Source of the DNA: Pseudoroseicyclus_A sp041714655
GTDB lineage: Bacteria; Pseudomonadota; Alphaproteobacteria; Rhodobacterales; Rhodobacteraceae
Assembly: GCF_041714655.1 (NCBI RefSeq)
Contig: NZ_CP168219.1
Span: forward strand, 186,001-250,000
Reading direction: 5' to 3'
Length of the DNA: 64,000 nucleotides
Shown: piece after piece, positions 45,403-53,743 of the stretch
Position numbering within the stretch: the stretch's first letter is position 1
How the letters are laid out: each line of letters opens with the position of its first letter
Notes under the pieces: model-generated
Databases searched by the model: none
What the model saw: only the letters and a program-made list of their open reading frames with translations
What the model was told of the DNA's origin: nothing
Position numbers and translations under genes: made by a program

Positions 45403-46248
45403 TCAGATCGGGCCGACGCGCTGGGCACTTTGCGGCGAGAGCGCCGTGCGCACCAGCACCGGATATTGCGAGAGTTTCGCGGTGATGTTCCGCGAGGCCT
45501 GCAGAAGCCGCGGCAGACGCTCCTCAATGAGAATCGTCTTCGTCAGCCGCCCGGAGAAGCCGGAGGAATTGATGGCGGCCACCACCTGACCCTCGGCATC
45601 GAGAATCGGGCAGGCGATCGAGGCGATTCCATAGTCGAGCTCGTCGACGGCGATGGCGTAGCCCAGCCGCTTGACCTCCTGCAGGTTGGCCAGGAGCTCC
45701 TTCTTGCCGGTCAGCGTCCGGTCCGTCAGCGGCGTGAAGGGGGCCTGGCCGACATAGCGGTTCAGCGTGACGGAATCGGCATTGGCCAGCAGCACCTTGC
45801 CGAGCGAGGTCGCATGGGCCGGATAGCGCACGCCGACTGCGGCGGTGGGTCGCACCGCGCTCTGCCGGGTCGTATGCGCGAGATAGAGCGCCATGCCGTC
45901 ATCGAGAATCGCCACGGAGGCGGCATCGCCAAACGCCTCCACCAGGCTGCGCACCTCGGGCAGCAGGAACTCGTCGATCTGGCTCGACCGCATGTAGGAG
46001 GACGAGAGCGACAGCACCCGCGCGCCGAGCGTGAATTTGCGCCCGTCCTGCCGGACATAGCCAAGGACGCGCAGCGTATAGAGGCAGCGGCGCGCCGTGG
46101 CCGGCGACAGGTTGGTGCGGGCCGCAACCTGGGAGAGGGTCATCTCGGTGTGCGTCTGGTCGAAGCACTCGAGCACCGCGAAGCCGCGGGCTATGGCCGA
46201 GTTGAATTCCTTCTCGTCGATCCGTCCCACATCCAGAACGCTTGACAT
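45403..46248 (-). CDS. IclR-family transcriptional regulator
   Basis: A 281-residue IclR protein. The N-terminal winged helix (ARGFAVLECFD, TLSQVAARTNLSPATARRCLYTL) and the effector domain (YPAHATSLGKVLLA, GYAIAVDELDYGIASIACPI) are typical of the PcaR/PobR-like branch that controls aromatic catabolism. Its own divergent promoter region holds the tandem TTCGC operator found at other island promoters, so it is the leading candidate for the binding protein. It is probably an effector-relieved repressor. Confidence 0.9.
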   Translation of the reverse strand: MSSVLDVGRIDEKEFNSAIARGFAVLECFDQTHTEMTLSQVAARTNLSPATARRCLYTLRVLGYVRQDGRKFTLGARVLSLSSSYMRSSQIDEFLLPEVRSLVEAFGDAASVAILDDGMALYLAHTTRQSAVRPTAAVGVRYPAHATSLGKVLLANADSVTLNRYVGQAPFTPLTDRTLTGKKELLANLQEVKRLGYAIAVDELDYGIASIACPILDAEGQVVAAINSSGFSGRLTKTILIEERLPRLLQASRNITAKLSQYPVLVRTALSPQSAQRVGPI

Positions 46249-46270
46249 GTCTTTCTCCTCCCCTAAGATG

Positions 46271-46302
46271 TTCGCCTATCGGATATTGCTTCGCTGGGCG
46301 AA
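46271..46302. promoter_or_regulatory. Tandem TTCGC operator between iclR and esterase genes
   Basis: TTCGCCTATCGGA (46271-46283) and TTCGCTGGGCGAA (46290-46302), centres 19 bp apart, sit in the 100-bp divergent gap. The right-hand site has perfect arms. A possible plus-strand -10, TAAAAT, lies about 12 bp to the right. The position suits joint control of iclR and the esterase/dioxygenase genes. Confidence 0.65.
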
Positions 46303-46348
46303 AAATACAAGCCCTAAAATGCGGGTACTCCGACGGGAGGAAAGACAC

Positions 46349-47011
46349 ATGCAAGGCAGCGCAGCCATGAGCGCGGGCAGCGGAGTGACGGCAGGCTACG
46401 GGCTCGCCGAATCCGGTGCGTCTTGGGAGGATGCGAGGGCCGTCCTCGTCCTGGTGCACGGGCGCGACGGCTCCCCCGAAGAGATGGCCGGCCTTCTTTC
46501 GCCGGAGCTGACCGAGCGGCTGCGGGTGCTCGCGCCCTATGCCGAGGCGCGGATCTGGTATCCCGGCCGCTACGATGCGCCGATGGCCGAGAACGAGGCC
46601 GGGCGCGACGCGGCGCTCGCCGCCATCGATGGCGCCTTCGCCGCCGCGGCAGAGCGCGGCTTCGGCCCCGAGCGGGTGATTCTCGCCGGCTTCAGCCAGG
46701 GCGGCTGCCTCGTCACCGAATATCTGATCGCGGGGCGCCAGCGCCCGGCCGGCGCCGCCATCTTCACCGGCACGATTCTCGCGCGGAATGAGCGGACGCT
46801 CCCCGAGCGGGACCTCGCCGATCTGCCGATCATCGTCTGCGGGGGCTCGGGCGACGCCTGGCTGCCTCTCGGAGATTTTCTCGCCACCGAGGCTGTGCTC
46901 AGCCAGATGGGTGGTAACGTGCATCTGGAGATGTTCCCCGACGCGCAACATATGGTGCGGCCGGAGGAAATCAGGCTTCTGGGCCGGCTGGTCGACCAGC
47001 TCGCCCCGTAA
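46349..47011 (+). CDS. Phospholipase/carboxylesterase-family hydrolase, MhqD-like
   Basis: A 220-residue alpha/beta-hydrolase. VLVHGRDGSPEEM forms the oxyanion region, GFSQGG holds nucleophile Ser116, Asp168 lies in GGSGDAW and His200 in DAQHM. Proteins of this type paired with a VOC ring-cleaving dioxygenase form the MhqD/MhqO-like hydroquinone-response module. GGGAGGAAAGACAC precedes the ATG. It is the first gene right of the divergent operator. Confidence 0.87.
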   Translation: MQGSAAMSAGSGVTAGYGLAESGASWEDARAVLVLVHGRDGSPEEMAGLLSPELTERLRVLAPYAEARIWYPGRYDAPMAENEAGRDAALAAIDGAFAAAAERGFGPERVILAGFSQGGCLVTEYLIAGRQRPAGAAIFTGTILARNERTLPERDLADLPIIVCGGSGDAWLPLGDFLATEAVLSQMGGNVHLEMFPDAQHMVRPEEIRLLGRLVDQLAP

Positions 47012-47067
47012 GAAATCGCCGCCTCGACCCACCGGAGGCGGCGCAACAAAGCAGGAGGAGAACAAAC

Positions 47068-48090
47068 GTGCCTGAACAACCCAAGACCAACAAGCCGGCC
47101 AAGCGGCTCGACGGCAACCACCACATCACCGGCATCACCGGCGATGTCGTGGCCAACGTGGACTTCTGGTCGCGCATCATGGGGCTGCGCTTCGTCAAGA
47201 AGACCCTGAACTTCGAGACGACGTTCCGCTACCACACCTATTTCGGCGATACCGACGGCTCGCTCGGCTCGGTCGTGACCTTCCTCGAGTTCAACGACGC
47301 GCCGAAGGCGCCCGCCGGCAAGGGCAACCACCATTCCGCCGTCCTGCGCGTGCGCTCCAACGAGGCGCTGGACTTCTGGATGGACCGGCTGACGCAGAAC
47401 GAGATCTTCTCGGAGCTCTACCGTCTCAACCCGACCGTGCCGCGCCGCCTGGTGTTCCACGATTTCGAGAACCACAAGGTCGAGCTCATCGTTTCCGACG
47501 CGCCGGACAAGCCGCTGGCCTTCCCGGCCTCCGACATCCCGGCCGAGTTCCAGATCACCGGCATCGAGGGCATCCGCTCCAACGTGTCCGTGAAGGACCT
47601 GCTGCCCTATGCCGAGCATATGGGCTTCACCTACAACGAGGCCATGCAGCGCTTCGAGATGGAAGGCGACCACAAGACGTCGCGCTGGTACACGGCCCCC
47701 GTGCCGGAAGACCTGCCCTTCCAGGAAGCCGCCATCGGCGTCTGGCACCACCTCGCCTTCGATGCCGACGAGGATCTCGCCGGCTGGCGTGACTATTCGG
47801 ACGCCGGCCCGGTGCCGACGACCCCGATCTACGATCACCACGTCTTCGACAGCTGCTACGCGCAGACGCCGGGCGGCATCATCGAGCTGACCTCGGCGGG
47901 CCCCGGCTTCCTCGTCGACCAGCCGAAGGAAGAGCTCGGCGAGCGCCTTGCGCTCTCCAAGCGGGTCGAACCGCTCCGCGCCCGTCTCGAGCGCGAGCTG
48001 ACCCCGATCGAGAACCCGCGCCGCCCCGACGGCACGCTCAAGACCGAGCCGCCGCTCGACGGCCCGAAGAAGGCCAAGGCGACGCTCTGA
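47068..48090 (+). CDS. VOC-family ring-cleaving dioxygenase, MhqO-like
   Basis: A 340-residue two-module vicinal-oxygen-chelate protein. Metal-ligand candidates are in NHHITGITGD, HHSAVLRV, GVWHHLAFDAD and GGIIELTSAGPGF. Length and partner esterase fit the MhqO/PcpA-like group that cleaves hydroquinones. It starts with GTG 47068 behind AGGAGGAGAA, 56 bp after the esterase gene. A role in opening a quinol ring is inferred. Confidence 0.87.
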   Translation: MPEQPKTNKPAKRLDGNHHITGITGDVVANVDFWSRIMGLRFVKKTLNFETTFRYHTYFGDTDGSLGSVVTFLEFNDAPKAPAGKGNHHSAVLRVRSNEALDFWMDRLTQNEIFSELYRLNPTVPRRLVFHDFENHKVELIVSDAPDKPLAFPASDIPAEFQITGIEGIRSNVSVKDLLPYAEHMGFTYNEAMQRFEMEGDHKTSRWYTAPVPEDLPFQEAAIGVWHHLAFDADEDLAGWRDYSDAGPVPTTPIYDHHVFDSCYAQTPGGIIELTSAGPGFLVDQPKEELGERLALSKRVEPLRARLERELTPIENPRRPDGTLKTEPPLDGPKKAKATL

Positions 48091-48154
48091 CAATGGCTGG
48101 GCCGGCGCCTCGGAGCGTCGGCCCGACCAGCCCCGGGAGGGGGTTAATATCAGG

Positions 48155-48169
48155 ATTCGCATAACGAAT
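48155..48169 (+). promoter_or_regulatory. Single TTCGC-type operator upstream of the binding-protein gene
   Basis: ATTCGCATAACGAAT is an inverted repeat with one mismatch to TTCGC-N3-GCGAA. TAATAT lies 6 bp upstream as a possible -10. No clear second palindrome is found at 19 bp, only a GGCGAA half-site at 48175-48180. A weaker case than the tandem sites. Confidence 0.45.
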
Positions 48170-48295
48170 ATACCGGCGAAGGAGGTTCATCCCCCAATCC
48201 CTGGTATATCGTTGACGAAGACGACGCTGGGTGCGTCCATTCCGAACGCTCGTGCGCGAGCGCCGGGGGGGAGCCCCGTAACAGGGAGGAAAACC

Positions 48296-49627
48296 ATGTC
48301 CAGACTTATCATGCCGCGCCGGCCCGGTCTGTCGCGCCGCAAGTTCCTCGGCACATCCGCCGCCGCCGGTGGTGCCGCCGCTGCCGGGCTCTACGCGCCC
48401 GCCGTCCATGCGCAGGAGCGCACCGTAAAGATCGGCTACGTCACGCCGCAATCCGGCCCGCTCGCCGGCTTCGCCGAGGCGGACAACTTCACGATCCAGC
48501 AGCTGCAGGAAGTCTTTGCCGGCGGCATCGACGTGAACGGCACGCGCTACAACATCGAAGTCATCGTCGCCGACAGCCAGTCGAACCCGAACCGGGCCGC
48601 TGAAGTCGCGCTCGACCTCATCGTCGACGAAGAGGTCGACCTGATGGTCGTCGCCTCGACGCCCGACACGACCAACCCCGTCTCCACCCAGTGCGAGATC
48701 GAGGAGCAGCCCTGCATCTCGACCATGGCGCCCTGGGATGCCTGGTATGTCGGCCGTCAGGCCAACCCGGGCGATCCGAGCACCTGGGAGCAGTTCGACT
48801 GGACCTACCACTTCTTCTGGGGTGGCGCCGATTACTACGGCGTGACGCTCAACATGTGGGGCCAGCTCGAGCACGGCAACACGGTCGGCGCGCTCTGGCC
48901 GAACGATGCCGACGGCAACGCCTTCGCCGATCCGAACGCCGGCTTCCCGCCGGTGCTGGCCGCCAACGGCTACGAGCTGGTCGATCCCGGCCGGTTCCCG
49001 AACGGCACCGACAGCTTCGCCAGCCAGATCGCGACGTTCCAGAACGCGAATATCGACGTCATCACCGGCCTGATGATCCCGCCGGACTTCACGACCTACT
49101 GGACCCAGTCGATCCAGCAGGGCTACAAGCCGAAGATCTGCACCATGGGCCGTGCGATCCTGTTCCCCTCCGCCGTCGAGGCGCTGGGCGACACAGGCCA
49201 CAACCTCTCCTGCGAGGTCTGGTGGTCGCCGTCGCACCCGTTCACCTCTTCGATCACCGGGCAGTCGGCCTCCGAGCTGGCCTCGGCTTTCGAGCAGTCG
49301 ACGGGCCGCCCCTGGACGCAGCCGATCGGCTACATCCACGCCCTCTTCGAGGTGGCTCTGGACGTGATCGCCCGCGCCGAGGATCCGAACGACCGCGACT
49401 CCATGGTCGCCTCGATCGCCGCCACCAACACCGAGACGATCATCGGCCCGGTGTCCTGGAACGGCGAAGGCCTGCCGCCGTTCGCCCAGAAGAACGTCTC
49501 TCCCGCCCCGCTCGTGGGTGGCCAGTGGCGCCTGAAGGAAGACGGCAGCGGCTATGACATCGTCATCGTCGACAACCAGTCCTATCCGGACATCCCGACG
49601 GGCGGCCAGATGGAGCCGATCGTCTGA
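48296..49627 (+). CDS. Branched-chain-type ABC transporter substrate-binding protein
   Basis: A 443-residue periplasmic solute-binding protein with a Tat signal (LSRRKFLGTSAAAGGAAAAG, ending AVHAQE). The mature start TVKIGYVTPQSGPLAGFAEADN is typical of family 6 (LivJ/UrtA-like) binding proteins that serve amino acid, amide and aromatic-acid importers. GGGAGGAAAACC precedes ATG 48296. The membrane and ATPase genes lie 3.4 kb downstream. The ligand is unknown. Confidence 0.9.
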   Translation: MSRLIMPRRPGLSRRKFLGTSAAAGGAAAAGLYAPAVHAQERTVKIGYVTPQSGPLAGFAEADNFTIQQLQEVFAGGIDVNGTRYNIEVIVADSQSNPNRAAEVALDLIVDEEVDLMVVASTPDTTNPVSTQCEIEEQPCISTMAPWDAWYVGRQANPGDPSTWEQFDWTYHFFWGGADYYGVTLNMWGQLEHGNTVGALWPNDADGNAFADPNAGFPPVLAANGYELVDPGRFPNGTDSFASQIATFQNANIDVITGLMIPPDFTTYWTQSIQQGYKPKICTMGRAILFPSAVEALGDTGHNLSCEVWWSPSHPFTSSITGQSASELASAFEQSTGRPWTQPIGYIHALFEVALDVIARAEDPNDRDSMVASIAATNTETIIGPVSWNGEGLPPFAQKNVSPAPLVGGQWRLKEDGSGYDIVIVDNQSYPDIPTGGQMEPIV

Positions 49628-49646
49628 TCGAGCCTCGCTGAACGAA

Positions 49647-49675
49647 GGTGTCCGCGGCACAGCGCCGCGGACACC
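49647..49675 (+). terminator. Strong stem-loop after the binding-protein gene
   Basis: A perfect 12-bp stem GGTGTCCGCGGC/GCCGCGGACACC with an ACAGC loop, 19 bp after the stop. There is no T-run, so it may protect the binding-protein mRNA 3' end or partly stop transcription. Confidence 0.6.
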
Positions 49676-49729
49676 GCCATGGCCGGCAAACACACAAGCG
49701 CCCGGTGTAGGATGGGTGCCAACGGTGGC

Positions 49730-49787
49730 TTGACCCGACACGGGCGAGCAGCAACAATAAAACCCGAAAAAACTTTCGCAGAGCGAA
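49730..49787 (+). promoter_or_regulatory. Promoter with tandem TTCGC operator (CoA-transferase)
   Basis: TTGACC (49730-49735), a 17-bp spacer and AACAAT (49753-49758) are followed by a degenerate operator AATAAAACCCGAA (49756-49768) and a perfect one TTCGCAGAGCGAA (49775-49787), centres 19 bp apart. The layout matches the other island promoters. Confidence 0.65.
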
Positions 49788-49887
49788 AAGAGATCCACAA
49801 GGATCGGACTGCGGAAGGGTCGGCAAGGGGGCGAGCGGCGCCCGCCGACGGGCACAACAAAGGCCGGAAAGGCTCAGGAAAAGAACA

Positions 49888-51093
49888 ATGATGAACGGAA
49901 TGCTCAAGAATATCAAAGTGGTCGAGCAAGGGACCTTCATCACCGGCCCCTGCGCCGGCATGATGCTCGCCGACCTGGGCGCCGATGTCATCAAGGTGGA
50001 ATCGCCCGGCTCGGGCGACCCCTACCGCACCTATCAGGAGGGGCTCTATTCCCCCCATTTCCAGGCCTACAACCGGAACAAGCGGTCGATCGCGCTCAAT
50101 CTGAAGGAGGAGGACGACAAGGAGGTCTTCCGCCAGATGATCGCCGAGGCCGATGTCTTCATCCAGAACTTCCGCCCCGGTGCCGCCGAACGGCTCGGCG
50201 CCGGCTACGAGCAGCTGAAGGCGATCAATCCGAACATCGTCTATTGCTCGATCAACGGCTTCGGCCCCGACGGGCCCTATCGTGACCGGCCGAGCTACGA
50301 TTCGGTGGCGCAGGCGCTTTCCGGCTTCCTCGGCATCGTCACCGACCGCGAGAACCCCCGGTTCCTCGGCCCGGCGCTCGCCGATGCGATCACCGGCATC
50401 TACGCCGCCTACGGCATTCTCGGCGGGCTGGTCAGCCGCGGCTCCTCCGGCAAGGGGGCGCTGATCGAGGTCTCGATGCTCGAGGCGATGACCCATTTCG
50501 CCATCGAGCCCTTCACGGCGCTCTTCGCGCTCGGCGCGGCCCCGAAAGGGCTCGACCGGCCGCGGCTCGCGCAGGCGCATATCCTGCGCACCAAGGACGA
50601 CAAGCTCGTCGCCATCCACCTCTCCAGCCCGGAGAAGTTCTGGAACCAGCTCGTCGAGTCGCTCGACGCCGGCTGGATGCAGGACGACGAGCGCTTCTCG
50701 ACCCGCCTGGCGCGGATCGACAATTACGAGGCCCTCGGCGAGGAGCTCAACAAGATCACGAAGACCAAGACCCGCGACGAATGGACCGCCATCATGGAGG
50801 GCTCCGATGTGCCCTTTGCCCCGATCAACGAGGTCGAGGAGGTGGTCGAGGACCCGCAGGTCAAGCACATGGGGCTCATCGTCGATGTGGAGCCCGATGG
50901 CGAGGATGCGGCGGACCGTGCGGTCCGTCCGGCAGTGACGGCCAATGGGTCGCGTGCCACCTCGATCCGCCCCGCGCCCCGGCTCGATGCCGACGGCGCC
51001 GCCATTCGCGCCAGTCTTGCCGAGGGCAAGGGTTGGCCGGCCCTCCAGCCGACCAATGACCCCACTTCCCGGCAGGCAGAGGAGAGCGTGTAA
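49888..51093 (+). CDS. Family III CoA-transferase (CaiB/BaiF)
   Basis: A 401-residue CoA-transferase that moves CoA between acids. VVEQGTFITGPCAGMMLADLG, GADVIKVE and the catalytic Asp138 in PSYDSVAQALSG are hallmarks. AGGAAAAGAACA precedes the ATG. It probably activates the imported acid as its CoA ester before cleavage by the lyase-like enzyme. DUF6152 and DUF6644-like genes follow on the same strand. Confidence 0.92.
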   Translation: MMNGMLKNIKVVEQGTFITGPCAGMMLADLGADVIKVESPGSGDPYRTYQEGLYSPHFQAYNRNKRSIALNLKEEDDKEVFRQMIAEADVFIQNFRPGAAERLGAGYEQLKAINPNIVYCSINGFGPDGPYRDRPSYDSVAQALSGFLGIVTDRENPRFLGPALADAITGIYAAYGILGGLVSRGSSGKGALIEVSMLEAMTHFAIEPFTALFALGAAPKGLDRPRLAQAHILRTKDDKLVAIHLSSPEKFWNQLVESLDAGWMQDDERFSTRLARIDNYEALGEELNKITKTKTRDEWTAIMEGSDVPFAPINEVEEVVEDPQVKHMGLIVDVEPDGEDAADRAVRPAVTANGSRATSIRPAPRLDADGAAIRASLAEGKGWPALQPTNDPTSRQAEESV

Positions 51094-51167
51094 GGCGGAC
51101 ACCAGGGGGCGACCGCACATCGAAACAGCACCCGGGGAGGCGGGTGCGCTTTTGGGAGGAAAGTGAA

Positions 51168-51746
51168 ATGCAATTCGGTTTGAGGAGACTGGCGAAGACG
51201 GCGGCCGCACTGGCAACCGGCCTGAGCCTGACCATGGCGAGCGGCGCGGCCTATGCGCACCATTCGTTCGCGATGTTCGACAATACCCAGGTGCGCGTGT
51301 TCACCGGGGTGGTGACGCGGATCAACCCCGACGCCAACCACCTGCAGATCTTCTTCGCGCCGCTCAATGACGAGCACACCACGGTGGTGCGTGACGAAGC
51401 CGGCGACCCGATCATCTGGGCCGTCGAGATGGCCGGCTCCGCCCAGGCGGCCGCCATGGGCATCACGGTGAACAACTTCCCGCCGGGCACCATCTTCTCC
51501 GTCGGTCTGTACCCGCTGCGCAATGGCCAGCCGGGCGGCGACCGCGGCAACATGGGCCTGTGGAAGTGCCCCGCCAACACGCCGCCGGCCCCCGGCGCGA
51601 TGTGTGACAGCGTGGACGGTGCCACCCAGCACGGCGAGGGCGAGATCCCCGTTGCCGACGTCGAGCTCGATACCCCCTTCGTCCCCGGCCAGGAGACGAC
51701 GCAGGAGTATGATGACGAGGAAGAGGGTGGCGAAGCCGACGGCTGA
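51168..51746 (+). CDS. DUF6152-like exported protein
   Basis: A 192-residue exported protein. The signal should be cut after AAYA (residue 30), leaving a mature N-terminus HHSFAMFD, with FTGVVTRINPDANH following. These features match DUF6152. An N-terminal histidine created by signal cleavage is a known way to bind copper in CopC- and LPMO-type proteins, but copper binding here is only an idea. The C-terminus is acidic. GGGAGGAAAGTGAA precedes the ATG. Confidence 0.78.
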   Translation: MQFGLRRLAKTAAALATGLSLTMASGAAYAHHSFAMFDNTQVRVFTGVVTRINPDANHLQIFFAPLNDEHTTVVRDEAGDPIIWAVEMAGSAQAAAMGITVNNFPPGTIFSVGLYPLRNGQPGGDRGNMGLWKCPANTPPAPGAMCDSVDGATQHGEGEIPVADVELDTPFVPGQETTQEYDDEEEGGEADG

Positions 51747-51768
51747 CCCAGCTTCTGTAACCTGAAGG

Positions 51769-51812
51769 GACCCGCCGCGCCGCCCGTATTGCGGCCCGCG
51801 GCGCGGCGGGTC
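51769..51812 (+). terminator. Very strong stem-loop after the DUF6152 gene
   Basis: A perfect 15-bp GC stem GACCCGCCGCGCCGC (51769-51783)/GCGGCGCGGCGGGTC (51798-51812) with a 14-nt loop. It could stop or slow transcription before the DUF6644-like genes or stabilise upstream mRNA. Confidence 0.6.
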
Positions 51813-51877
51813 ATCCCGGGTGCCCCCCGAACATTACCGAGCGGGAGCAATCCACCGACACGCGTTGGGAGGACAAG

Positions 51878-52393
51878 ATGCGTGATTTCATTGCCTGGCT
51901 GAGTGTCTCGGACCTCAGCATCGCCATCGGCAGCGCGGGATGGGCCGTTCCGCTGATCCAGTGCTTTCACATCGTGGCCGTGGGCGCGCTCACCGGGGCG
52001 CTGCTCGTCTTCAACCTGAAGATCGCAGGCGTCTTCGCCAGCGAAGAGCCGCTGCGCGTCGTCTCGAAGCGCTACGAGGGCTGGATCTGGGGCGCCATCG
52101 CCACGCTGGCGCTGACCGGCGCGCTGCTCATCATCGCCGAACCGGCGCGCGAGCTGCTGGCCTTCTCGTTCTGGGCGAAGATGGTTCTTTTGCTCATCGG
52201 GATCATAGTTGTTGCCGGGTTTCAGATCCGCATCCGTCGCGGCAGTGGCGCCTGGGGAGACGCCACCCATGCACCGGCGGGCGCGCGGCGTCTGGCAGTG
52301 TCATCCTTCGTGATCTGGGTCTGCATCATGGTGCTCGGCCGCTTCATCGCCTGGGATACGGCAATCTGGGGAACTTGGTCTTTCGCCGCCTGA
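51878..52393 (+). CDS. DUF6644-like membrane protein 1
   Basis: A 171-residue inner-membrane protein with about four hydrophobic segments. His31 in the first helix (IQCFHIVAVGALTGALLVFN) is followed by a cytoplasmic-looking basic loop and IWGAIATLALTGALLII. It is a paralogue of the next gene, which keeps the same histidine. This arrangement resembles DUF6644 proteins seen beside DUF6152. It might be a heme- or metal-linked membrane partner. GTTGGGAGGACAAG precedes the ATG. Confidence 0.75.
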   Translation: MRDFIAWLSVSDLSIAIGSAGWAVPLIQCFHIVAVGALTGALLVFNLKIAGVFASEEPLRVVSKRYEGWIWGAIATLALTGALLIIAEPARELLAFSFWAKMVLLLIGIIVVAGFQIRIRRGSGAWGDATHAPAGARRLAVSSFVIWVCIMVLGRFIAWDTAIWGTWSFAA

Positions 52394-52422
52394 GGCAGGG
52401 ACGAACATAGGAAATCAGGCTG

Positions 52423-52998
52423 ATGGACCTTTCTTCGATCTTCACATGGCTGGAAAACTCCGGCGTCGGCTTCTGGATGCGCGACAGCGTCTATGCGTTG
52501 CCCGTCATCAATGCGCTGCACATCGTCTCGGTCGTGACGCTGTTCGGCTCGCTCATCACGGTGGACCTGCGGCTCATCGGCGTTCTCGCCCCCACCCGCA
52601 CCTTCACCCGCGTCTCGCACGAGCTTTTGCGCTTCACCTGGATCGGCTTTGCCGGGGCGCTGATCTCGGGGCTTCTGATGGTCACGGCGAACGCGTCGGA
52701 GTTCTATGTAAACAAGCTCTTCTGGTTCAAGATGGCGACCATCGTCCTGGCCGGGATCAACATGATGTTCTTCGAGCTGCGCACGATGAAGACCGTCGCC
52801 AACTGGGACACGGCCCGCCCGCCGCCGGGCCGGGCACGGGTCGCCGGGCTGATCTCGATCGCGCTGTGGACCGGAGTCATCTTCCTCGGTCGCTGGATCG
52901 GCTATACAAAGGGGTTCGATTTCGACGCTCCGATCGACATCGACCTCGACAACCTGATGTTCTCGATGCTTGCCGCAAGCGGCATCGGGCTGGCCTGA
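52423..52998 (+). CDS. DUF6644-like membrane protein 2
   Basis: A 191-residue paralogue of the preceding membrane protein, with His33 in INALHIVSVVTLFGSLITVD, LLRFTWIGFAGALISGLLMV and three further hydrophobic segments. It lies 29 bp downstream of its partner and 13 bp before the importer ATPase gene, so all are probably co-transcribed. Function unknown. Confidence 0.75.
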   Translation: MDLSSIFTWLENSGVGFWMRDSVYALPVINALHIVSVVTLFGSLITVDLRLIGVLAPTRTFTRVSHELLRFTWIGFAGALISGLLMVTANASEFYVNKLFWFKMATIVLAGINMMFFELRTMKTVANWDTARPPPGRARVAGLISIALWTGVIFLGRWIGYTKGFDFDAPIDIDLDNLMFSMLAASGIGLA

Positions 52999-53011
52999 GA
53001 GAGGGGGGGAC

Positions 53012-53743
53012 ATGCTTCTTCAACTGACCGGCGTCAACAAGCGCTTCGGTGCCGTGGTCGCGGCCGACGACGTCTCGATGCATGTCGAGAAGGGCGAGGC
53101 GCTCGGCATCATCGGTGCCAACGGCGCCGGGAAGTCGAGCCTGTTCAACCTGTGCACCGGCGTCCTGAAGCCCGACAACGGCGAGATCCGTTTCCACGGC
53201 CAGGACGTCACCCGCACCTCGGTGCGTGACCGCTGCCGGGGCGGGATGGGGCGGTCCTTCCAGATCCCCAAGCCCTTCGAGAGCCTTACGGTCTTCGAGA
53301 ACCTCCTGACAGCCGCCGAGTTCGGCTGTCAGGATCGCCTGAGCGTGGCGGAGACGGCGCGGATCCTCGAGCTCACCGGCCTCGCCGACAAGGCGAATAT
53401 CGAGGCGGGCAAGCTCACGCTTCTCAACCGCAAGCGGCTGGAGCTGGCGCGGGCGCTGGCGACGACGCCGGACCTTCTGCTCCTCGACGAGATCGCCGGC
53501 GGTCTGACCGAGGGCGAGTGCCACGAGCTGGTCGACCTCATCAAGACGCTGCATGCCGAGGGCATCACCATCGTCTGGATCGAGCATATCGTGCACGCGC
53601 TCCTCTCCGTCGTCTCGCGCCTCGTGGTGCTCGAGCGCGGCAAGATCATCGCCGAGGGCGAGCCGCGGGCGGTCATGCGCGACCCCGAGGTGAAGCGCTC
53701 CTATCTCGGCATCGACGACGACCTGGACGAGGAGGTTGCCTGA
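53012..53743 (+). CDS. Branched-chain-type ABC transporter ATPase (LivG-like)
   Basis: A 243-residue ATPase. Walker A is GANGAGKSS and Walker B LLLLDEIAGGL, typical of LivG. The signature region reads LTLLNRKRLELARAL where the consensus is LSxGQxxRLE, so the ABC signature is degenerate. The last base of its TGA is the first base of the next ATG. Part of the full importer SBP-LivG-LivF-LivH-LivM. Confidence 0.9.
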   Translation: MLLQLTGVNKRFGAVVAADDVSMHVEKGEALGIIGANGAGKSSLFNLCTGVLKPDNGEIRFHGQDVTRTSVRDRCRGGMGRSFQIPKPFESLTVFENLLTAAEFGCQDRLSVAETARILELTGLADKANIEAGKLTLLNRKRLELARALATTPDLLLLDEIAGGLTEGECHELVDLIKTLHAEGITIVWIEHIVHALLSVVSRLVVLERGKIIAEGEPRAVMRDPEVKRSYLGIDDDLDEEVA

